A stretch of 64,000 nucleotides of DNA from NCBI GenBank assembly GCA_964567745.1, contig CAZMNY010000003.1:1-64000 (forward strand). The letters run 5' to 3'. A model generated the notes under the pieces. That model was given only the letters and a program-made list of their open reading frames with translations. It did no database searches and was not told the origin of the DNA. Both the position numbers and the translations under genes were made by a program. This stretch comes from CAZMNY01 sp964567745. GTDB taxonomy: Bacteria; Planctomycetota; Planctomycetia; Pirellulales; Pirellulaceae. Positions 45,512-55,136 of the stretch are shown here, piece by piece; within the stretch, counting starts at the first letter, position 1, and each line of letters starts with the position of its first letter.

Positions 45512-47017
45512 ATGCACGTCTCACTGCGAGCGATAGGCTGTTGCGCCGTTACGCTCTTGTTCTCACAGTTCGCTGTGGCTCAAAACAAGTACCCAGCCGT
45601 CGCCGAAATCGTCAAGCAGTATGACGCGGACAAGAGCGGCGACCTGACGCTGAAAGAAATGGCCAAGAGTCGATATGCGAGGCAGTTTCTCAGGTGGGAC
45701 GCAAACAACGATGGCAAAGTAACTTCGAAAGAGATCGTTGCGTTTCGAAAGCGATTCGGCATCGCTGCCGACGGATCGATGCTGGAGTCGAAGCAACCTG
45801 CTTTCACCATCCCCAATGCGGCGGACCTGACTCGAATCGACCGCAACCGCCGACCCTCACGGCGCGACATGGCGAATTCGGCCTATGTGCTGGCGACGAA
45901 ACCGCACGCAGTCGACGGCGCCGCGTATATCGTTTTGACGGATCACAGCGAGCGAGGTTACCTCGAATCGCTCAAGAGTCTTGCAGCCGCGCGGAGCGGT
46001 GAGATGATTCGAGTTGAGGATCTTGCTCGGATCCATGAAAAGCCGAAGGCGTTCACTGAGTTGCAAAAGACTCTGCGCGACAAGAAGGCAAAGTACGTTG
46101 CCATAGCGCCGAGAATGGATTCGTACCGCGAGAACATGTTGCTGTCGATGTGGGAGCTGTTGTCGACGCTTGACGACGATCCTCAACTCGATGCCCTACC
46201 AGGGCTTCTCTTGGCCTCAAACGAAAAATCACTAGCCAACCTGATTCGGCAGTCGATCGAATTCAAGTCGATCGCGGCGAACGAAATCAAACCGTTCGCA
46301 ATTAGCCAAGTGCAACGTGCTTCAGAAACACGATCGCTGCAAAAGGCGGGAGTCGTCCGCAAGCATTTTGCCGATTCGGGATTGAAGACGCCGATCGTGG
46401 CAATATACGGTGCGCAAGCATCAAAAGCGCCTCGCCTCCCGGGTAAAGATGTTTGGAATTTGGAGGTTGAGGGCAATCGGCAATTCGTAAAGGAATTCTC
46501 AGCCCCAATCCTCAAGACGCTTGAGGACTCGAACTTGATCGTGATGCACGGTCATGGGATTCCCGGCATGTCGTGCAGCGTCGATGTGGACGGGCTCCCG
46601 GCCGACCTGACCGGAAAGATTTTGCTTACCGGCTCGTGCTTTTCGGCTTCGCCGTCCGTTTCCGACTTGCCAAAGATGCGGCAAGCGCCTGGCAATTACA
46701 AAGTCGAGCAACGTGACGCCTTTGCGATTCGCGCAATCGACAATGGCGCCGTCGTCGCATTCGGACACCAACGATTGAGCTCAGGATTTCCTCACTTGTA
46801 CCCGGTGCTCGATTCCTGGACGAAAGGGCGTACCGTTGGCCAGGCGTACCAAGAATTGCTGAACGGCTTGATCGACTTGCAGCAGACGACGAAGGGCAAG
46901 TTCATCATTAGCGCCGAACAAAAGACAAGCAGACGCATTCCACAAAACCTGCTGTTGTACGTCATCATTGGCGACCCCGCGCTGCAGCCGTTCGAGAATC
47001 TTCCACAGCACAAATAG
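45512..47017 (+). CDS. Exported EF-hand protein with clan CD (C25/caspase-like) peptidase signature
   Basis: 501 residues with a Sec signal. Two EF-hand loops lie at 38-49 (DADKSGDLTLKE) and 63-74 (DANNDGKVTSKE), both with complete Ca ligands. The C-terminal part shows a strand-HGHG (H346, H348 in NLIVMHGHG), then a strand-Cys (C376 in KILLTGSCFSAS), and GDPALQPF near the end. That is the arrangement of gingipain/caspase-type proteases (His, then Cys after a hydrophobic strand; C25 proteins also end in a GDP segment). Catalysis is inferred from motif pattern only. The peptidase call is less certain than the EF hands. Confidence 0.65.
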   Translation: MHVSLRAIGCCAVTLLFSQFAVAQNKYPAVAEIVKQYDADKSGDLTLKEMAKSRYARQFLRWDANNDGKVTSKEIVAFRKRFGIAADGSMLESKQPAFTIPNAADLTRIDRNRRPSRRDMANSAYVLATKPHAVDGAAYIVLTDHSERGYLESLKSLAAARSGEMIRVEDLARIHEKPKAFTELQKTLRDKKAKYVAIAPRMDSYRENMLLSMWELLSTLDDDPQLDALPGLLLASNEKSLANLIRQSIEFKSIAANEIKPFAISQVQRASETRSLQKAGVVRKHFADSGLKTPIVAIYGAQASKAPRLPGKDVWNLEVEGNRQFVKEFSAPILKTLEDSNLIVMHGHGIPGMSCSVDVDGLPADLTGKILLTGSCFSASPSVSDLPKMRQAPGNYKVEQRDAFAIRAIDNGAVVAFGHQRLSSGFPHLYPVLDSWTKGRTVGQAYQELLNGLIDLQQTTKGKFIISAEQKTSRRIPQNLLLYVIIGDPALQPFENLPQHK

Positions 47018-47069
47018 TCGGATACGGCAACGTTCGGCGTTAACAGCCCAGCGTAACGGCCGTCCTCTC

Positions 47070-48956
47070 ATGAGCGAATCAGAATTGAATTCGGAAGCAG
47101 AGTCGCCAGTTCCCGCTACGCGCGAGACTCTCCATCAAGCCGGTCGGCTGCTGCGTTCTTGTTGGGCCCCACTGGCTCTCACGGACATCGTTTATAAAGT
47201 CTTGGCGTTCGTCGTGTTGACGCCAATACTTGCGATGGCTTTTCGCCTGTTCGTCGAATTGTCTGGCCGTCCTGCGCTGGCCGATCAAGACATCATGTAT
47301 TTCTTCCTGAGCCCTATGGGTTGGCTCTGTTTTGTTGTCGTCGGCGGACTTTGGCTGGCAATTCTCGCCCTCGAGCAGGCCGCGCTATTCCATGTGTTGC
47401 GACAGCGAACATCGCGGAGCCGTCAAGGCGCGGTCGATTCGATCAAGTTTGCACTGGCTCAGTTCAGTCCTGTGATCCGACTAACGGCGCGGCTTTCGTG
47501 CTACACGCTAATCGCAGCGGTGCCGTTCTTGGCTTTGGCGGGCGCAGTCTATTTGTCGCTGCTAAATGAGTTCGACATCAACTATTACTTGGCTGAGCGT
47601 CCTCCGGAGTTTCTCTGGGCGGTCACTTGCGGCGTGTTGATCGTGATCGCGATGGCTTGCACGCTGTTGAGCCTGTTTGCACGTTGGATGTACGCGTTTC
47701 CGCTCGTGATTTTTGAAGGCTTGAGCACGTCTGAGTCGTTGCGGGAATGCCGCGTGCTCAGTCAAGGGCATCGAGTGCGACTGATCGTCTGGCTCGCAGG
47801 TTGGGCGTTTGCGATGTCTGCGCTATCGACGCTTGTAACGGGTGCGATCGGAGTCGGCGCGCGGTGGGCGGTTCCAGCCGCCGCGTCGTCATTGCCCTGG
47901 CTGCTACTGGCGATTGGAACGGCAGTCATCCTCTGGACACTCACCGGTGTGGGTCTCAACCTACTGACATCAACATCGTTCGCCGTGTTGTTGTTCACCC
48001 TCTACGGCGCCCTCGGCAGGCTTGGCTCGGAGTCGGAACCGGCCGACCTGCCAGTCAACGCTCCCCTGCTCAACTTAACTTGGAAGCGATTGCTTATCGG
48101 CGGAACGGCAGGCGCCCTGTTGTCGCTGGCTGTCGGTGCCGTCTTGCTTCAAACCACGCCGGTGAAGGACTCAACCGAAGTTACGGCCCACCGAGGCGCA
48201 TCGACTCTTGCTCCAGAAAACTCATTGGCATCGGCGCGAGCGGCGATCGAAGTTGGCGCGGATTGGGTCGAGATCGATGTGCAGGAAACGGCCGATGGCC
48301 ACGTTGTCGTTTATCACGATGCCGATTTCAAGCGACTTGCCGGAAACGAACTGAAGATCTGGGACGCGACGCTAAGCGACCTCGCCGACATCGACATCGG
48401 CTCGTCGTTCGACCCCGAGTTCAAGGATGAGCGTGTGCCAACGTTCGAGCAAATACTACAAACATGTAAAGGAAAAGCGGGAGTCGCGATCGAGTTGAAA
48501 TATTATGGCCACGAAGTTGAACTAGAAAAACGAGTCATCGAGATCATCGAGAAGCATGACATGGAATCCGATGTGGTCATCATGTCGCTCAAGCGAGAGG
48601 CGGTCGAAAAGGTTAAGAAAATGAACCCAAAGTTGCGAGTCGGGCAATTGGCAGCGGCGGCAATTGGTTCGCTTCAACGCGTCGACGCTGACTTTCTAGC
48701 CATAAACGCGTCAATGGCTTCGCGGGATTTTATTCAGAAGACTCAAGCCGGTGGGCGCGAAGTTCATGTCTGGACGGTCAACGATGCCGTCACAATGTCG
48801 ATGATGATCGGCCGGGGCGTGGACAACTTGATCACCGACAATCCCGCGTTGGCTCGCAAAGTGCTCGAACACCGCGCCGAGCTAGGCGTCACCGAACGCG
48901 CTCTACTTGGGATCGCCGAATTGCTGGGCGTGCAGCTACAAATCGCAAGTCAGTAG
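47070..48956 (+). CDS. Membrane glycerophosphodiester phosphodiesterase
   Basis: 628 residues from ATG 47070. The N-terminal 360 residues are a polytopic membrane domain with about six to eight hydrophobic segments (the GDPD membrane-domain family). The GDPD catalytic domain begins near 372: VTAHRGASTLAPENS (H374), EIDVQETADGHVVVYHDADFKR and IELKYYGHEVELEK. It cleaves glycerophosphodiesters to glycerol-3-phosphate and alcohol. It ends near a dispersed repeat at 48990. Confidence 0.92.
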   Translation: MSESELNSEAESPVPATRETLHQAGRLLRSCWAPLALTDIVYKVLAFVVLTPILAMAFRLFVELSGRPALADQDIMYFFLSPMGWLCFVVVGGLWLAILALEQAALFHVLRQRTSRSRQGAVDSIKFALAQFSPVIRLTARLSCYTLIAAVPFLALAGAVYLSLLNEFDINYYLAERPPEFLWAVTCGVLIVIAMACTLLSLFARWMYAFPLVIFEGLSTSESLRECRVLSQGHRVRLIVWLAGWAFAMSALSTLVTGAIGVGARWAVPAAASSLPWLLLAIGTAVILWTLTGVGLNLLTSTSFAVLLFTLYGALGRLGSESEPADLPVNAPLLNLTWKRLLIGGTAGALLSLAVGAVLLQTTPVKDSTEVTAHRGASTLAPENSLASARAAIEVGADWVEIDVQETADGHVVVYHDADFKRLAGNELKIWDATLSDLADIDIGSSFDPEFKDERVPTFEQILQTCKGKAGVAIELKYYGHEVELEKRVIEIIEKHDMESDVVIMSLKREAVEKVKKMNPKLRVGQLAAAAIGSLQRVDADFLAINASMASRDFIQKTQAGGREVHVWTVNDAVTMSMMIGRGVDNLITDNPALARKVLEHRAELGVTERALLGIAELLGVQLQIASQ

Positions 48957-48989
48957 AGCCAGCTCGATTCTCGACATCTTTGCGCAAAA

Positions 48990-49022
48990 CATCCGTGGCT
49001 GGGGCATCCTGCCGCAGTGACG
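48990..49022. repeat. Dispersed 30-bp repeat, single copy
   Basis: CATCCGTGGCTGGGGCATCC then TGCCGCAGTGACG matches 18979-19011 closely and, inverted, 19109-19138. It is followed by TTTTTTT. It lies 34 bases after the GDPD stop and could double as a terminator. The spacer 48957-49233 has no other recognisable feature apart from the SD at 49218. Confidence 0.7.
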
Positions 49023-49233
49023 TTTTTTTGGCAAGGCAGTGCCTGGAAACGCTGAAAGCTCCAGCGACGGGTGTTGCGCGTTCTTTGCCGACCAGCCTCG
49101 AAGTCGATAAGCTAAGGACACGGACTCGCGGTTGCCTCGACCGGCGCCCATACGCGCTGAATTGCACCTCTGATCGACACCGGCTGACATTCCTACTGCG
49201 AGCCAACCGGAACAAACTCGAAGGAGGTCTAGG

Positions 49234-50631
49234 ATGTTGAGTTCGCGCCGGACGGTGCTGTTGATTTGTGCGTCATCGTTTCTCTTATCCGCGATTTGCG
49301 GCGACCGCGCATGGGCGCAATTTGCATCGGGCGGTGGTCGTCCGTTTGTGACCGGGTTGATCCCGGTCGTTGACTCTCGAGGTCGAGCCGTTGGCGGCGT
49401 CTCGATCGACTCGGCGGGCGCGTTAAAGCTCGCCAGCAAATCAGACTCCGCTGCATTTCGAGCCGTGCGTGAACGAGCCCTCGCCCCGACGCCTCGAAGT
49501 CTCAGCCAAGTCAGCAACACACGGCGGGTTTCCTTGCGCGACCTCGATCGTTCGCTAGGCGAGCTCCGCAAGCAGGCAAATCCAATCCCACAGGAAATGC
49601 TGCTGCTCGGCGGACTCACTCGAATCGAATACGTCGTGGTCGATGTCAAACGCAAGGACATCGTTCTTTGCGGACGTGGCGAGGGATGGCGAGTCGACAA
49701 GAGTGGATCGGTTGTCGGCGAGAAAACGGGCGAGCCGATAATTCGACTCGAAGATCTGATCACGGCGCTTCGGTTAGCGGCGGACGGAGCCGAAACGGCG
49801 TCGTGCTCGATCGACCCCACAAAAGAGGGCTCGCAGCGACTGCAGAAGCTGCTCGCCAACCCGCGTTTGCGGCTCACAGAAAGCGTCAAGAAGCGAATGG
49901 AGAAATCGCTCGGCCCACAGACGATTACAATTCGGGGTGTTGCCTCGACATCGCGGTTGGCCCATCTGATGCTCGCCGCCGACTATCAGATGAAACGCCT
50001 GGCGATGCAATTGGACCCGACCGCGCCGTCGGAGCCGGCCAGCTATTTGCAAATGTTGAAGGACGCGGGAAGCCGGCCGCTCAACGCCGCGCCGCGATGG
50101 TGGATCTCGCCGGCCTACGATTCGATTGAACACAGCACGGACCGAACGACTTGGAGGATTAGCGGACCTGCGATCAAGGTGCAATACGAGGACGGGTTCG
50201 TTCGCGCAGACGGATCGATCATCGATTCCGGCGGCAAGAATGCAATCGCGGCAAAGTGGTCCGAGCAGTTCAACCAGCAGATCCCTCAGCTATCGGCGCA
50301 TTATCCGATCTTCGCCGACTTGCGCAACTGCGTCGATCTTTCCGTTGTCGCCGCTTTGCTCTGGAGCGAGCGGCTCGTCGCAATGGGGGATTGCGAATTC
50401 CCAACACTGCTCGACGACGCCAGCGTTCGGCCCTCATCCTACGCGGTGCCGAAAACGGTGGCGTCCCAGGCCAGTCTGCTCCGCAGTGGGCGCGACGTGA
50501 TTGTCGCGGTATCGGGCGGCGTGGAAATCGATGGCTGGAAGGTTGTCGAGAATCCGACGCACGCCCAGTCGCTCGATCGCGACTCAAGACGTATCTTAAA
50601 CAGAGCCGGCGACGCCTGGGTTTGGGACTGA
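49234..50631 (+). CDS. DUF1598 domain protein, exported
   Basis: 465 residues. AAGGAGG at about 49218-49224 is an excellent Shine-Dalgarno, followed by ATG 49234. The Sec signal (SRRTVLLICASSFLLSAICGDRAWA) is followed by a domain with VSLRDLDRSLGELRKQANPIPQEML, LGGLTRIEYVVVD and DIVLCGRGEGWRVDKSGSVVGEKTG, features I associate with DUF1598. Function unknown; family is planctomycete-rich. Confidence 0.85.
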   Translation: MLSSRRTVLLICASSFLLSAICGDRAWAQFASGGGRPFVTGLIPVVDSRGRAVGGVSIDSAGALKLASKSDSAAFRAVRERALAPTPRSLSQVSNTRRVSLRDLDRSLGELRKQANPIPQEMLLLGGLTRIEYVVVDVKRKDIVLCGRGEGWRVDKSGSVVGEKTGEPIIRLEDLITALRLAADGAETASCSIDPTKEGSQRLQKLLANPRLRLTESVKKRMEKSLGPQTITIRGVASTSRLAHLMLAADYQMKRLAMQLDPTAPSEPASYLQMLKDAGSRPLNAAPRWWISPAYDSIEHSTDRTTWRISGPAIKVQYEDGFVRADGSIIDSGGKNAIAAKWSEQFNQQIPQLSAHYPIFADLRNCVDLSVVAALLWSERLVAMGDCEFPTLLDDASVRPSSYAVPKTVASQASLLRSGRDVIVAVSGGVEIDGWKVVENPTHAQSLDRDSRRILNRAGDAWVWD

Positions 50632-50701
50632 GCACCGCTTAATTCGCCCGAGGATAAACGAGGCCCGATCGGCGATTACTCGATGTGTCCTCTTTCCGAT
50701 T

Positions 50702-52141
50702 GTGCCGGCAATGAAACTGCTTGTCCGCGAGATTTCCTATTACCAATTGCCACTAGCGACGCGATTCCCCTTTCAATATGGGATTGCCAGCATGACCGAT
50801 GCGCCGCAGATATTCTTGCGAGCGGTTTGTGAATTCGACGGCGCCGAAGCGATAGGCGTGAGCGCCGACTTGCTGCCGCCAAAGTGGTTTACCAAGAATC
50901 CGCAAACAACGTTTGAAGAAGACGATCTTCCACAGATGTTGCGAGTCATCTCGCAGGCCGGCAAGCTGGCAAGTGAAGTTGGCGAGGCGAAGAGTTTCTT
51001 TCAATGGTGGCGCGAAGTCTACGAGGCTCAGTCGGAATGGGCCGAGCGAAACAAAGTCGCGCCTTTGCTCGCTGGATTCGGAGCTAGCCTTGTCGAACGC
51101 GCGGTGCTTGACGCATTTTGTCGCCGAGTTGAACAGCCGATGCATCGAGTTCTTCGCGAGAATCAACTGGGCATTCGCCTTGGCGAGATTCGTAACGAGC
51201 TCGGTGGTGTTGAACCACGCGACATATTGCCCGAGACGCCTTGTTCGAGCGTTGCGCTTCGACATACCGTCGGCATGGGCGACCCTCTAACCGATGACGA
51301 GATCCAACCCGAGGATCGAATCGATGACGGCCTGCCCCACTCGCTTCAAGATAACATCCGGTCGTACGGGCTAAAGTTCTTTAAGATCAAGCTGCGCGGC
51401 AACGTTAAAGCTGATCGCGAAAGACTGACCCGTCTTGCGGAAATTATTCAGAGCGAGGTTGGTGCCGATGCCCGCATTACCGTCGATGCCAATGAGAACT
51501 ATCGCGACATTGGTTCGTTCCGCGAACACTGGCAACAGCATCAGGCGGACCCCGTCGTTGGAAATTTTCTCGACCGATCACTGCTGATGGTGGAGCAGCC
51601 GATTCATCGAGATCACGCACTGCTCGAAAGCGTTGGCAATGAACTCTCGCAATGGACCACGGCACCGCCGATCATTATCGATGAATCTGATGGCGAGTTG
51701 TCGAGTGCTCCAACCGCACTTCGATTGGGCTACGCCGGCGTTAGCCACAAGAACTGCAAGGGCATCATGAAGGGACTCGCCAATGCTGGATCGGTCGCGT
51801 TGGCTAAGCAATCGGGGCGCGACGCGTTGCTCTCCGGAGAAGACCTGGCCAACTTTGGCCCAGTCGCCTTGCTTCAAGACCTGGCGATGGTCGCGGCATT
51901 GGGCGTCACCCACGTCGAACGAAATGGGCACCACTATTTCGCCGGCCTCAGCAGCTTGTCATCCGCGGAACAACAACGCATGCTCGACCATCACGGCGAC
52001 GTGTTCGCTCGAACCGACCGAGGCTTTGTCGCGCTCGCTCCGCGAGAGGGTCGCCTCGCGCTGGAAAGTATCAACGCCGCACCATTTGGCGCGGCCCAAT
52101 TGCCCGCGCTCGATGAATTTGAAACTTGGCGGCTCGAGTAG
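50702..52141 (+). CDS. Enolase-superfamily protein (mandelate racemase/muconate lactonising type)
   Basis: 479 residues from GTG 50702; ATG 50711 three codons later is an equal candidate. A KxK base motif lies at 228-230 (FFKIKLRG). Metal ligands are Asp262 (TVDANENY), Glu298 (MVEQP) and Asp327/Glu328 (IIIDESD). A further Lys in SHKNCKG fits the second acid-base residue. All catalytic parts of an MLE-like enzyme are present, but the N-terminal domain is longer than usual. Substrate not predictable. Confidence 0.88.
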   Translation: MPAMKLLVREISYYQLPLATRFPFQYGIASMTDAPQIFLRAVCEFDGAEAIGVSADLLPPKWFTKNPQTTFEEDDLPQMLRVISQAGKLASEVGEAKSFFQWWREVYEAQSEWAERNKVAPLLAGFGASLVERAVLDAFCRRVEQPMHRVLRENQLGIRLGEIRNELGGVEPRDILPETPCSSVALRHTVGMGDPLTDDEIQPEDRIDDGLPHSLQDNIRSYGLKFFKIKLRGNVKADRERLTRLAEIIQSEVGADARITVDANENYRDIGSFREHWQQHQADPVVGNFLDRSLLMVEQPIHRDHALLESVGNELSQWTTAPPIIIDESDGELSSAPTALRLGYAGVSHKNCKGIMKGLANAGSVALAKQSGRDALLSGEDLANFGPVALLQDLAMVAALGVTHVERNGHHYFAGLSSLSSAEQQRMLDHHGDVFARTDRGFVALAPREGRLALESINAAPFGAAQLPALDEFETWRLE

Positions 52142-52231
52142 CGTGTAGAAGCTTTGGCGTTTGATTCGTCGCAGCAGCTACCCAAGTCGCTCGTACTGAT
52201 TCGTGTTAGCTAGTAGATACCCGGCCGCAAT

Positions 52232-53067
52232 TCACTCGTCAGAAAGCTCAACACGTCCGCGCAACCGTTCGTAAGTGGCTCGCTGTTTGACACTCAGTGC
52301 ATCGTGAACCTCACGCCAAAAACGGTGATACGACAGTCGGCGGGCGTCGCCCTTCAGCTCCCCTAACACGGCGGGCACATCGAGCAACCCCGACTCGCAA
52401 ACCTCAACCGAACGCTTGATCCCCATTCGCCAGCAAAGCCCGTCGACGATCTGCCGAACTCTCTTTGAAGTCGCCCTGCGTCCCACGTAACGCAACCGCG
52501 CGACCACGAAAACGCCGATCATAGGCCGACTCGCAAGCAGCACAAATCCGACGAGCCACGCCATGGCAATCGATCCAATGGCCGGTTGCATCCACTGTGA
52601 AAAGCGAGTTCGCAATTTAAACGCTTAGTAGCGCACCTGGCGATTCACGCTTTCGAGGCTCAGCACCGTCGCAGACCGCTCGGCGCTGTCGCCGCCAGTT
52701 TCCGCGACGACATCGGATTTCGAGACCTCTGATCCGAAACGGCGACCAGATTCGGCGTACCATGGCCTCCGCCAATGGCGGACAGACCCGGATCGTCGAC
52801 GGCCGATCCATCGAACGAGTGGACGCCTGCGTCTCGATTCGCCGAATGTGATGCGACGTTAGCGATTAGCGAATTCAGAAGGCAAAACGTAACGGCAGGC
52901 GATACGACCATGGCGAGCAGCCCAGCGCAACCAACAAGATACCTCGACTTTTCCGAACGCAAGAGCAAGGCATTCACAAGTGCGAACAGACACGCGATCA
53001 CAGCGACCTGCCAGACCGAGTGCAGCAGCGTCCAGCCAATTCGATCAACCAGTTGAATGCTCAACAT
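52232..53067 (-). pseudogene. Decayed BlaR1/M56 sensor peptidase gene
   Basis: The 5' part (53067-52660) encodes the BlaR1 membrane start RIGWTLLHSVWQVAVIACLF and SEKSRYLVGCAGLLAMVVSP, then ends at a premature stop in a shifted frame. A second fragment (52615-52232, another frame) resumes with the next membrane segment (IAMAWLVGFVLLASRPMIGVF) and ESGLLDVPAVLGELK, then jumps to an unrelated tail. The HExxH peptidase motif is absent. Frame shift plus internal deletion indicates loss of function. Its start overlaps the BlaI stop, showing the former operon. Confidence 0.75.
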
Positions 53068-53456
53068 GATTCCAGCTCCTTCTTGGCGGTCGAACCCGCG
53101 GTTCGATCACCGGCCATGGGCCGATCGTTGGATTTCGAGGAAGACAGTGCTTGCATGACGAGGCTCTTGGGCGAGCCGTCATACACTTTTTGAATCAACT
53201 GCGGCAGCATTCGCTTCTGTGTTCGCCGTTGTGTGTTGGCGGCGCGAAAGACTTGCGGCCTCACCGAATCATCTCGCTTGACGAGCCCTTTTTCGAACAT
53301 CACGGAGAGCATTTTGACGGTGGTTGAACTCCCCGTCTCCTTCGACTCGGACATCCGGTTATGGATCTCACGCACGGGGCTTGGCCCGAGTTCCCAAAGC
53401 GTTCGAAGGATCTGCAACTCGACGTCCGTCGGTTGCGATGACACGTGTCGCGGCAT
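53061..53456 (-). CDS. BlaI/MecI family transcriptional regulator
   Basis: 131 residues. PTDVELQILRTLWELGPSPVREIHNRM is the BlaI winged helix, followed by TTVKMLSVMFEKGLVKRDDSVRPQVFRAA. In intact systems the repressor is inactivated by its BlaR1 partner; here the partner downstream is decayed, while this gene looks complete. The 337 bp to the divergent NRAMP-like gene would hold its operator, but no clear dyad was picked out. Confidence 0.93.
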   Translation of the reverse strand: MPRHVSSQPTDVELQILRTLWELGPSPVREIHNRMSESKETGSSTTVKMLSVMFEKGLVKRDDSVRPQVFRAANTQRRTQKRMLPQLIQKVYDGSPKSLVMQALSSSKSNDRPMAGDRTAGSTAKKELESC

Positions 53457-53793
53457 TTGTTTAATCTCTTTGTCTCGTCAATCAGTCGTAGCTCATCGAG
53501 CCCACACATTTGGCGAACGAATTCGCCAACTGGAGGCTATGTTAGCGAATGAATTCTCTAAAGGCGTGCAGACGGGCGTGACCGGTGAGCGGAGCCGTCG
53601 TAAGGAGGTCGTGATCCGCTGCAGCTCGCGCCGTCGGTTGCTCCCGACTCCGGATTGGACGACCTAGCCGTCAGATCTGCGCGGCTGCGGCTTGTTTTTT
53701 GCTACGGACAACGACCAGCCGATTGCATCGGGACCTTGGATCATCGAAACTATCGTTCCCCTCCTGAGTATCCCCCATTGGCTGGATTACAAC

Positions 53794-55125
53794 ATGAATG
53801 AGAAAGTTGCGGCGAAACCGTGGTATACGCGCATCGGCCCGGGTCTGATCACCGCTTGCGTCGTCATCGGACCAGGCAGCATTCTCACTAGCTCCAAAGT
53901 TGGCGCGAATGACGAATACAGCATGCTCTGGGTCGTGCTTATCTCGGTGCTCTTCATGATGATCTACATGACCTTGGGTGCGAAGCTTGGGGCCGTCGCC
54001 AATTCGGCGCCCTGCGATCTAGTTCGCGAAAAATCGGGCAAGCCTTTGGCCATTGCTCTTGGACTCTGCGTCTTCTTTATCTCGTCTGCGTTTCAGTCTG
54101 GAAACAACATCGGAGTCGCCGCCGCTTTTCGGGCTTTCAACGACTCGTCGGTGATCATCGTAGGGCTTGTGATCGGCTTCAATGCGATCGCCATTTCGTT
54201 TCTCTTCCTGTTCAAAAATCTTTACCAGGTCATCGAACGATTGATGATGGCTTTCGTTGCCCTGATGCTGATTAGCTTCGCGGTCAACCTTGTCCGACTG
54301 CAACCGGATCCGGTCGCCATGGCCAAGGGTTTTGTGCCGTCGGCAGGCGATCTCGACATTGCGGTATTGGGATTGATTGGGACCACGTTTGTGATCACTG
54401 CGGCCTTTTACCAAGCGTATTTGGTGAGGCAAAAAGGATGGGGTGCCAAGGAACTGACATCGGGACTCGTCGATGCTCGCATCGGCTCGGTGATCATGGC
54501 CCTGATCACAGTCATGTTGATGTCGACAGCCGCCGCGGGCCTATACACGGGAGAAGAGGTTTCGCTTAATAGCCCCGTCGATGTCGCAGAAGGATTGGAG
54601 CCGACGTTTGGCTCGAGCGGCAAGATTATCTTCTGTCTCGGACTCTTTAGCGCGGCGTACTCGTCGTTCCTTATCAACTCGATGATCGGCGGTTTCATGG
54701 CGGCCGATGGATTGGGACTCGGAAGTAAGCCAACCGACATCTGGCCTCGAGTCATGACGACCGTTGTGCTGCTAACCGGAATGTCTGTCGCGATCGCCGT
54801 TGAGCTTCTAAATTTCGACCGCACGCCGACAATCATTGCGGCCCAGGCCGTCACCGTGGTTGGCTCGCCGCTGGTTGCGGGCATCCTGTTTTGGCTGACG
54901 AGCCGACGCGACATTATGGGCGACAACGTCAACGGCCCCGTCGTCAAATTCATCGCCTGCGTCGGTTTGATCCTGCTCCTGGCAATGGCCGGCAAAACCG
55001 CTTTCATCACGCTCCCTGATAAAGTCAAGAAGTATCGCGAGTCATTACAAAAGCCGCTCGTGTCCGCCGAGCTGCCAGGCGCAGACTTGAATCGCTCGAA
55101 AACGCAAGGCGCTGAAACGAAGTAG
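53794..55125 (+). CDS. NRAMP-related transporter with altered metal-site motif
   Basis: 443 residues from MNEKVAAKPWYTRIGPGLI (53794), the usual start point just before the first helix. About 11 membrane segments. The TM1 region reads ACVVIGPGSILTSS where metal transporters have DPGN, so the Asp and Asn that bind metal are Gly and Ser. The TM6 Met is also not evident (VITAAFYQAYLV). Probably transports something other than Mn/Fe, or is not a transporter of transition metals. 12 bp upstream of the PhyH gene. Confidence 0.82.
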   Translation: MNEKVAAKPWYTRIGPGLITACVVIGPGSILTSSKVGANDEYSMLWVVLISVLFMMIYMTLGAKLGAVANSAPCDLVREKSGKPLAIALGLCVFFISSAFQSGNNIGVAAAFRAFNDSSVIIVGLVIGFNAIAISFLFLFKNLYQVIERLMMAFVALMLISFAVNLVRLQPDPVAMAKGFVPSAGDLDIAVLGLIGTTFVITAAFYQAYLVRQKGWGAKELTSGLVDARIGSVIMALITVMLMSTAAAGLYTGEEVSLNSPVDVAEGLEPTFGSSGKIIFCLGLFSAAYSSFLINSMIGGFMAADGLGLGSKPTDIWPRVMTTVVLLTGMSVAIAVELLNFDRTPTIIAAQAVTVVGSPLVAGILFWLTSRRDIMGDNVNGPVVKFIACVGLILLLAMAGKTAFITLPDKVKKYRESLQKPLVSAELPGADLNRSKTQGAETK

Positions 55126-55136
55126 GAGAGTCGGTC

